From positions 1 through 10,367 of the forward strand of contig CAMVBP010000058.1 of NCBI GenBank assembly GCA_947165795.1: a DNA stretch of 10,367 nt, in the 5' to 3' direction. The notes below the pieces were generated by a model that did no database searches, was not told the DNA's origin, and saw nothing but the letters and a program-made list of their open reading frames with translations. Of this stretch, positions 1 through 4,932 are shown piece after piece; within the stretch, counting starts at the first letter, position 1, and every line of letters starts with the position of its first letter. A program made the position numbers and the translations under genes. This DNA is from an uncultured Treponema sp. GTDB lineage: Bacteria > Spirochaetota > Spirochaetia > Treponematales > Treponemataceae.

Positions 1-58
1 CCCGTTAGAAGGGGTAGCGAGCAACGAAGTGCGAGCGAGGGGAAGGCTTTCCCCTTAA
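1..58 (+). other. Possible 3' end of an upstream gene or interspersed-repeat-like sequence
   Basis: Frame 2 is open from the window edge and stops with TAA at 56-58. It reads as an Arg/Glu/Ala-rich tail containing GVASNEVRARGR. Frame 1 is also open and runs on to a TGA at 73-75, so the true frame cannot be fixed. The run of GCGAGC/GCGAGG-type words is more GC-rich than the rest of the window and looks like sequence that recurs between genes in some bacterial genomes. I cannot count copies from one window. It may be the C-terminus of a gene co-transcribed with the kinase-like gene at 72, or an untranslated repeat. Confidence 0.3.
39..54 (+). repeat. Short inverted repeat (hairpin) before the first gene
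   Basis: GGGGAA and TTCCCC flank a four-base GGCT loop, giving a GC-rich 6-bp stem. It is followed by TTAAAA, a poor U-tract, and sits 5 nt before the AAGGAG ribosome binding site of the gene at 72. It could be a weak terminator for an upstream gene, part of a dispersed repeat, or a structure affecting translation of the next gene. The sequence does not decide between these. Confidence 0.45.
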
Positions 59-59
59 A

Positions 60-65
60 AAGGAG
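60..65 (+). promoter_or_regulatory. Ribosome binding site of the cytidylate kinase-like gene
   Basis: AAGGAG lies 6 nt before the ATG at 72. It is the best Shine-Dalgarno match in the window and fixes this start. It contrasts with the next three genes, which have none. Confidence 0.85.
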
Positions 66-71
66 ATTTTT

Positions 72-617
72 ATGAAATTGAACAAAGATTTACGTATCGC
101 AATCAGTGGAAAATCTGGCTGCGGAAATACAACTGTGAGCGGTTTGCTCTCAAAAACTTTGGGAGTTACTCTCATTAACTACACCTTCCGTCAGCTGGCT
201 GCAGAAAAAGGTATGACTTTGCCTGAAGTTATTGAGGCTGCTAAAAACGATGATTCTTACGACAAGTATGTTGACAAGCATCAGGTTGAGCTTGCGCTTG
301 CTGAGCCTTGCGTTCTTGGAAGCCGCCTTGCAGTTTGGATGCTCAAGGAAGCTGACCTTAAGGTTTATCTTTTTGCAAGTGCCGAAACCCGTGCGCGCCG
401 TGTTTTCAACCGCGAAGGCGGCGATTTGCAGCAGATCAAAGACTTTACAGCAATGCGCGACAGCGAAGATACACGACGCTACAAGGAATTTTACGGAATC
501 GACAATAATGATTACGCTTTCTGCGACCTGATTATTGACGTAAACGAAAAAACTCCTGATGAAATTGTTGAAGTTATTTTGCAAAAGCTCGAAGAAAAAG
601 GCTTGATTACAAGATAA
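72..617 (+). CDS. Cytidylate kinase-like (archaeal-type CMP kinase family) P-loop NTPase
   Basis: This 181-residue cytoplasmic protein matches the archaeal-type cytidylate kinase family in length and layout. Family members transfer phosphate from ATP to CMP or dCMP in nucleotide salvage and DNA precursor supply. Visible features are an N-terminal P-loop, GKSGCGNTT at residues 13-21, and INYTFRQLAAEKGM (about 36-49). A DDSYDKYVDKHQ segment resembles the NMP-binding part, and GSRLAVWML is close to the family's GRLA motif. An Arg-rich lid-like stretch (ETRARRVFNRE) follows. The oddity is the P-loop: the usual catalytic lysine before the Thr pair is Asn19, while a lysine occurs at Lys14 right after the first glycine. 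The start is set by an AAGGAG site 6 nt upstream. The gene converges on the HAD gene with an 11-bp overlap, and its probable terminator lies inside that gene. Family assignment is fairly safe; actual CMP kinase activity is not. Confidence 0.8.
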   Translation: MKLNKDLRIAISGKSGCGNTTVSGLLSKTLGVTLINYTFRQLAAEKGMTLPEVIEAAKNDDSYDKYVDKHQVELALAEPCVLGSRLAVWMLKEADLKVYLFASAETRARRVFNREGGDLQQIKDFTAMRDSEDTRRYKEFYGIDNNDYAFCDLIIDVNEKTPDEIVEVILQKLEEKGLITR

Positions 618-1272
618 ATTTAGTCAGTTCCGAAAAATCTTCAAGTTTTGCAACATAGGAATCTGCTTTTCCAAAACCGTAAGAAGCCCAGATAAATGGA
701 ACCTGGGCTTTTTTACATTCATTGCAGTCGCCGTTTGTGTCTCCGATGTACACTGGTTTTTCAATTTTGTTACGGTTAATCAAATCAATAAGATTTTCGG
801 CTTTTCCTTTTTTTGTGTGGCCAAAACATTCAAAATCTTTTACGTATGAAGATAGTCCTGTTTTTTCAAGCATGAGCTGAATGTAGCCGTCCTGACAGTT
901 GCTTACAACGTAAAAATTTATTTTGTACGAAAGCTCTTTTACAATTTCCTTTACATTCGGATAACAGATATTGCATTCATCATTTCTTAAAGCTGCATGT
1001 TCCTTAGAACAGCATTCTTTCATGAGTCTGTCTTTTTCTTCTTTTGAAAGCTCCGGCCATAATTCGTCGGCAATTATGTCCATTGTTTTTCCGAATTCTT
1101 TTTTAAGGATTTCGCTGTTTACGTAGGCTGCGCGATTTGCAAAACCTAAATCATCTATGCATTTGTTCCAGGCGCCGCTTACAATTGGCGTTGTGTCCCA
1201 GATTGTTCCGTCTATGTCTAAAATAATTCCGTCGTATTTGTAGTTGTTCATTTGACTGATTCTATCAGACAT
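607..1272 (-). CDS. HAD-superfamily hydrolase (phosphoglycolate phosphatase-like)
   Basis: This is a 221-residue soluble HAD hydrolase with all four family motifs. Motif I is DIDGT with nucleophile Asp19 and acid/base Asp21. Motif II is VVSN with Ser124. Motif III is a lysine in KKGK (155-157). Motif IV is GDTNGD with Asp178 and Asp182. The helical cap between motifs I and II (about 27-115) fits subfamily I, phosphoglycolate phosphatase-like enzymes. Substrate cannot be told; a small phosphomonoester is the family norm. Cysteines cluster near the end of the cap (residues 87-103) and at 183-186. No Shine-Dalgarno precedes the first ATG. A TATTCT hexamer ends 7 nt before it, which favours Met1 and a leaderless mRNA; Met8 is the alternative. 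The 3' end overlaps the convergent kinase-like gene by 11 bp. Its other neighbour, the glycoside hydrolase, is divergent across a 96-bp gap. Confidence 0.85.
   Translation of the reverse strand: MSDRISQMNNYKYDGIILDIDGTIWDTTPIVSGAWNKCIDDLGFANRAAYVNSEILKKEFGKTMDIIADELWPELSKEEKDRLMKECCSKEHAALRNDECNICYPNVKEIVKELSYKINFYVVSNCQDGYIQLMLEKTGLSSYVKDFECFGHTKKGKAENLIDLINRNKIEKPVYIGDTNGDCNECKKAQVPFIWASYGFGKADSYVAKLEDFSELTKFIL
684..714 (+). terminator. Intrinsic terminator of the kinase-like gene, inside the HAD gene
   Basis: AAGCCCAG (684-691) and CTGGGCTT (703-710) form an 8-bp stem around an 11-nt loop, followed directly by TTTT (six T in a row at 709-714). It lies 66 nt after the stop at 617 in the direction of transcription. 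It falls wholly within the coding sequence of the opposing HAD gene. Confidence 0.75.
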
Positions 1273-1279
1273 AAAAAAA

Positions 1280-1285
1280 AGAATA
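1280..1285 (-). promoter_or_regulatory. -10 element of the HAD gene (leaderless type)
   Basis: TATTCT on the minus strand is separated by seven T residues from the ATG at 1272, so the A of the ATG would be near +1. No good -35 hexamer is seen 16-18 nt upstream, and no Shine-Dalgarno exists. Confidence 0.45.
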
Positions 1286-1355
1286 AAGAATCAATTTTGA
1301 TACTTTTTTCCAATTTTTAGTGAATAATAGCAATTTTATTTTAAAATCTTGTCAT

Positions 1356-1361
1356 TATACT
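1356..1361 (+). promoter_or_regulatory. -10 element of the glycoside hydrolase gene (leaderless type)
   Basis: TATACT is followed by 7 nt and then the ATG at 1369. There is no Shine-Dalgarno. The -35 region is only T-rich (TTTTAT at 1334-1339). In-frame codons before the ATG offer no alternative start: the upstream frame closes at TAA 1342-1344. Confidence 0.5.
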
Positions 1362-1368
1362 TTTTCAT

Positions 1369-3405
1369 ATGATTAGTAAATATGAATTTGGAAATACTGT
1401 AATAACAGACTGTGTTGTGGATAAGCTTGAAGCTTCTTCCGGAGATATTAAATTTGGATTTGTAGAGCATAAGGAACCTTTTTGCTGGACTTATAAAATG
1501 GATGATAAGACTAAGATTTTTGGTCTTGGTGAAGCTGTCCGTGGAATGGATAAACGTGGTTTTGTTTATGAAAGCTGGTGCAGCGATGTTCCCGGCCAGC
1601 ATGAAGGTACAAAATCTATGTACGGAGCTCACAATTTTTTAATTTTTAAGGAAGAAGTAGAAAATTTCACTTTTGGAATTTTCTTTGATACTGCTTCTAA
1701 AGTTATTTTTGATCTTGGATTTGAAAAGACCAATATTGTTAATGTTTCTGTGGCAGATACCGGCGTGAATGTTTACATAATTACTCCGGAAAAAAATCGC
1801 GGAAAAGAATCTGCGCTCGTAAATATTACAAGACAGTTCAGGCGAATAATCGGACAGAGTTATATTCCGCCGTTCTGGGGCTTTGGTTTTCAGCAGAGCC
1901 GATGGGGTTACAAAACAGAGGCCGATGTAAAGGAAGTTTTAAAAAATCATATAGAAAATAAACTTCCTATTGATTCAATTTGTCTTGATATTGATTACAT
2001 GGACAGCTACAAGGATTTTTCTATTGATGAAAATAAATTCAAAAATCTTGGCGCACTTTCTAAGGAATTGCTGAACGACGGTGTAAGGCTTATTCCGATA
2101 ATTGACGCCGGCGTAAAACTGGAAGACGGTTATTCAGTTTATGAAGAAGGGCGAGAAAATAATTATTTCTGTAAAAAGCTTGATGAAAAAACTGATTATG
2201 TTGCGGGTGTTTGGCCCGGCCGTTCGTGCTTTCCGGATTTTTTAAGATCCGATGTTCGTGAATGGTTTGGAAAAAAATATCAGAAACTTACGGATAATGG
2301 AATTGAAGGTTTCTGGAATGATATGAATGAACCTGCAATGTTCTATTCAGATGAAAGTCTTGCAGAAGCACTTGAACAGTTTGAAACTTTTAAAGGCCAG
2401 AATCTTGATATTCAGTCGTTCTTTGAATTTACAAAAGTTTCGGGTTCAACATTTAATCAGATGAAGGATTATAAAAGATTCTGTAACAAAGTAACTTTTG
2501 CAAACGGCGAAGAAAAATATATACGCCACGATAAAATCCATAATCTGTTTGGCGGAAAAATGACTCAGGCAGCAAGTGAAGGTCTTGATAAACTTTTGCC
2601 AGCTCACAGAACTTTACTTTACAGCCGCGCTTCCTGTATTGGCGCTCACCGTTACGGCGGAATCTGGACCGGCGATAATAACGCACGATGGAATCATCGT
2701 GAGCAGGAAAGTAAAATGCTTCCTGGTCTTAATATGTGCGGCTTCCTTTACAGTGGTGCAGATATCGGCGGCTTTTCTGAACTGGCTGGCGAAGATTTAA
2801 TGATCCGCTGGATGGGCTTTGGTGTATTTACTCCGTTGATGAGAAATCATGCGGCGTGGGATGCGCGCGAAAAGGAGCTTTACAAGTTTGAAAAAGTCGA
2901 TGTTTTTAGAAGTATTCTTCAACTGCGTTATTCACTGCTTCCATATATTTACAGTGAGTTTGTAAAGGCGAGCGTAAAAAATGAAATGTTCATTCGTCCT
3001 CTCGGCTTTGATTTTGAAGAAGATGAAAGGGCAATGGAAATTCAGGACCAGCTTATGATTGGAGATGGCATTATGCTTGCTCCTGTTTACAAACAGAATG
3101 AATACGGCAGAACGGTTTATTTCCCGGAAAACATGACAAAGGTTGTCTGGAAAAACGGTAAGTTTGAATGTTCAAAAGTTCGTAAAGGTGATCTTTATGT
3201 AAAAATGCCTTTAGACAGCGTTGTATTCTTTGTAAGAAATAAAAAGGCCGTTCCGTTATTTGAGCCGTGCAATAATTCATCTTCCGTAAAAACAGACAGT
3301 TATAAACTTGCCGGCAACGGAAAATCTTATGAACTGTATGAAGATGATGGATTTACAAAAGACATTCATCTAGAAGGACGAATAAGAAATTTAAGCCGCC
3401 GGTAA
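1369..3405 (+). CDS. Glycoside hydrolase family 31 alpha-glucosidase-like enzyme
   Basis: A 678-residue GH31 enzyme that probably releases glucose, or a related sugar, from the non-reducing ends of alpha-linked oligosaccharides by a retaining mechanism. No signal peptide is visible, so it should act in the cytoplasm on imported sugars. An N-terminal beta-sandwich (about 1-165, with GLGEAVRGMDKRG) precedes the (beta/alpha)8 barrel starting near FWGFGFQQSRWGY. In the barrel, DIDYMD (207-212) carries the substrate-contacting Asp209. WNDMNEP (316-322) holds the nucleophile Asp318, and WTGDN (433-437) holds the acid/base Asp436. MRNHAAWDAREKE and LRYSLLPYIY follow, then a beta C-terminal region with YEDDG near the end. 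Length is normal and the active site intact. Exact linkage preference (maltose, isomaltose, xyloside) cannot be read from these motifs. No transporter gene is linked. Start: first ATG, with a -10-like hexamer 7 nt upstream. Confidence 0.93.
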   Translation: MISKYEFGNTVITDCVVDKLEASSGDIKFGFVEHKEPFCWTYKMDDKTKIFGLGEAVRGMDKRGFVYESWCSDVPGQHEGTKSMYGAHNFLIFKEEVENFTFGIFFDTASKVIFDLGFEKTNIVNVSVADTGVNVYIITPEKNRGKESALVNITRQFRRIIGQSYIPPFWGFGFQQSRWGYKTEADVKEVLKNHIENKLPIDSICLDIDYMDSYKDFSIDENKFKNLGALSKELLNDGVRLIPIIDAGVKLEDGYSVYEEGRENNYFCKKLDEKTDYVAGVWPGRSCFPDFLRSDVREWFGKKYQKLTDNGIEGFWNDMNEPAMFYSDESLAEALEQFETFKGQNLDIQSFFEFTKVSGSTFNQMKDYKRFCNKVTFANGEEKYIRHDKIHNLFGGKMTQAASEGLDKLLPAHRTLLYSRASCIGAHRYGGIWTGDNNARWNHREQESKMLPGLNMCGFLYSGADIGGFSELAGEDLMIRWMGFGVFTPLMRNHAAWDAREKELYKFEKVDVFRSILQLRYSLLPYIYSEFVKASVKNEMFIRPLGFDFEEDERAMEIQDQLMIGDGIMLAPVYKQNEYGRTVYFPENMTKVVWKNGKFECSKVRKGDLYVKMPLDSVVFFVRNKKAVPLFEPCNNSSSVKTDSYKLAGNGKSYELYEDDGFTKDIHLEGRIRNLSRR

Positions 3406-3432
3406 TGAATGATTTTATAAAGTTTGTATTTA

Positions 3433-3441
3433 TGCTATTAT
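3433..3441 (+). promoter_or_regulatory. Extended -10 element before the 66-residue ORF
   Basis: TGC followed by TATTAT (3436-3441) makes an extended -10. It ends 6 nt before the ATG at 3448. A weak TTTTAT sits 17 nt further upstream. No Shine-Dalgarno precedes the ATG. Confidence 0.5.
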
Positions 3442-3447
3442 TCACTC

Positions 3448-3648
3448 ATGGATGATAAAGAATATTACAGTTTGATGAACCGTTCCTCTTCATGGGCGCT
3501 GCAGCAGGCTTTAAAGAAAAAATCCAAAGACACAAAAAAAACTCCGCCGGCGAAAAATGCCGTAGACGGAGTTAATTCATATTCAGCTCTCGAAGCCCGT
3601 CAGGGCCGTGCCGACGCCGAAATGCTTATGGAAAAGCAGGATCAGTAA
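3448..3648 (+). CDS. Small hydrophilic protein of unknown function (66 aa)
   Basis: I do not recognise this protein. It begins MDDKEYYSLMNRSSSW, has a Lys-rich, Pro-containing centre (about 24-36), and ends in an Ala/Glu/Met-rich probable helix (SALEARQGRADAEMLMEK). It has no signal peptide, membrane segment or cysteine. A TTG 24 nt upstream is in frame, but the ATG at 3448 is preferred: an extended -10 element ends 6 nt before it, so the TTG would lie upstream of the expected transcript. It lies 42 bp after the glycoside hydrolase in the same direction. It converges on the signalling operon with 6 bp between stop codons. The operon's probable terminator lies antisense inside it. It may be a real small protein, but the coding evidence is only an open frame with a plausible promoter. 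Confidence 0.5.
   Translation: MDDKEYYSLMNRSSSWALQQALKKKSKDTKKTPPAKNAVDGVNSYSALEARQGRADAEMLMEKQDQ
3534..3573 (-). terminator. Intrinsic terminator of the signalling operon, inside the small ORF
   Basis: Read on the minus strand, AACTCCG (3573-3567) pairs with CGGAGTT (3546-3540). An inner CGGC/GCCG stem (3562-3559 with 3551-3548) extends the hairpin. A run of T follows (complement of the A run 3534-3540). It lies about 80 nt beyond the stop of the solute-binding protein gene at 3655, so it would end the four-gene transcript. Confidence 0.75.
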
Positions 3649-3654
3649 TTCACT

Positions 3655-4932
3655 TTAATACTTTCCATAATTTGCAATTGCTTCGTCAACTGTCATTTTA
3701 TCCGTAAGAATCTTGTAAGCGGCCGCTCTTAACTGTACGTAAGTATTATCAAGAATACCAACCTCCAGCTGATAAAGATGTTCCGTCTTTCCCAACGGCG
3801 CATAAACATCATCAAAGGAATAAACAGTAGAGCAGGTAATAAGACGCTTAATCATTGCAAGATTATTCAATTCTTCGGTGCGAAGTAAAAAGCGCATAAA
3901 TTCATTTGTCATTTGAAGATTTTTACTGTTCTTGTTCACAGAAAATTCTACTGAAGGAACTTCAAGAACAGCGCCTCCATTTTCCATTACAGGTACAGAA
4001 TGGAAGCTGTATTTAAAAGGATTGGCTGTAAAGTTTTCTGACAGAGATTCACGTTTTTTAGTTCCCGAAGCAACATCAGCAGAAGCAAGCATCATCGGAA
4101 CATCACCTTCAAAAAAGCGCATGATTACTGCCTGATAATTATCTTTAAGCTTGCGGCATTCATCCATATCAAGGAAGCCGTATTTCTTAAAGTTTTCTAC
4201 CCATTCAAGTGTAGACCGCATGTATTCGCCGGCGGCAGGTTCAAGCTTATTTAATTTTTCAATAGCTTCTGAATTATTCATAAGTTCTTTTGTAAACATC
4301 GGGTAAATTAACGAAGCCATAATTGAACTGTCATATTTATCTGAAAGGATAGGGCTGATATAACCTTTGTCCTTAAACTTCTGGCACGCTCCAATTAACT
4401 CAGCCCAGTTTTTAGGAATTTCAATATTTTCTTTTTTGAATAAATCTTCGTTTACAAGCATTCCGTTTGCCGCACATAAAACAGGTACCATAGGAATTGA
4501 ACCGTCTGCCATAGGAAACAAAAGTTTTTGATTTACTGCAGTAAGTTCAAAGCCTGTGTTTTTTGAATCTGCAAGATTTTCTGCATTGTTCAAAAGAGGG
4601 TCAAAGCTTGTTTTATCCAGCATCCACGGGAAGGTCATAAAAATATCAGGTGCATCTTCTCCGGCAAGGGCAGTTCCAATTGTTGCCTTGTAATTATCCA
4701 GATATGTGTACGACAGTTCTACATCCGGATAAAATTCATTAAAGCGGTCAAACTCTGCTTCAAGTGCCTCAAAGTTCTGGTAACGGCCTGCAATTTCTAT
4801 TTTGCATTTGCTCTGTGTATCCAGCTTTGGTACAAATGCAGTTTCCTTATTTTTATTTTTGCAGGAAGCAAGTCCTGTAATACTTATTGCAAGTAAAGAT
4901 ATAATACTAATTAACGTTAGTTTGTTTTTCAT
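3655..4932 (-). CDS. Lipoprotein of the ABC extracellular solute-binding family (no linked permease)
   Basis: A 425-residue solute-binding protein of the large sugar-binding (family 1/8) type. With the chosen start it has KNK, a hydrophobic stretch, and a lipobox ending LASC, giving lipidated Cys24 and anchoring outside the inner membrane. After a polar linker, family features appear: FEALEAEFDRFNEFYPDVEL, a DAPDIFMTFPWM segment typical of the first lobe, and PMVPVLCAANGMLVNEDLF with IPKNWAELI at the lobe crossing. The start at 4932 is preferred over the ATG at 4938 because AAAGAGGG (4946-4939) stands 6 nt before it. It begins inside the last 26 bp of the kinase gene, so translation is probably coupled. 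It is the last operon gene before a terminator. Having no permease or ATPase nearby and sitting behind a kinase, it may be a ligand-binding partner for sensing rather than a transport protein. The ligand is unknown. Confidence 0.85.
   Translation of the reverse strand: MKNKLTLISIISLLAISITGLASCKNKNKETAFVPKLDTQSKCKIEIAGRYQNFEALEAEFDRFNEFYPDVELSYTYLDNYKATIGTALAGEDAPDIFMTFPWMLDKTSFDPLLNNAENLADSKNTGFELTAVNQKLLFPMADGSIPMVPVLCAANGMLVNEDLFKKENIEIPKNWAELIGACQKFKDKGYISPILSDKYDSSIMASLIYPMFTKELMNNSEAIEKLNKLEPAAGEYMRSTLEWVENFKKYGFLDMDECRKLKDNYQAVIMRFFEGDVPMMLASADVASGTKKRESLSENFTANPFKYSFHSVPVMENGGAVLEVPSVEFSVNKNSKNLQMTNEFMRFLLRTEELNNLAMIKRLITCSTVYSFDDVYAPLGKTEHLYQLEVGILDNTYVQLRAAAYKILTDKMTVDEAIANYGKY

Noticed and set aside
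150..584. A 144-codon minus-strand frame opposite the kinase-like gene
   Set aside because: It is antisense to a clearly recognisable protein, its translation has no family resemblance, and it has no ribosome binding site of note.
1297..1328. TTGATA as a -35 for the glycoside hydrolase gene
   Set aside because: The hexamer 17 nt downstream (GTGAAT) is a poor -10, and the better -10 candidates are 39 or more nt away.
3424..3447. TTG start for the small ORF, adding 8 residues
   Set aside because: The extended -10 at 3433-3441 lies downstream of the TTG, so a transcript from that promoter would not include it.
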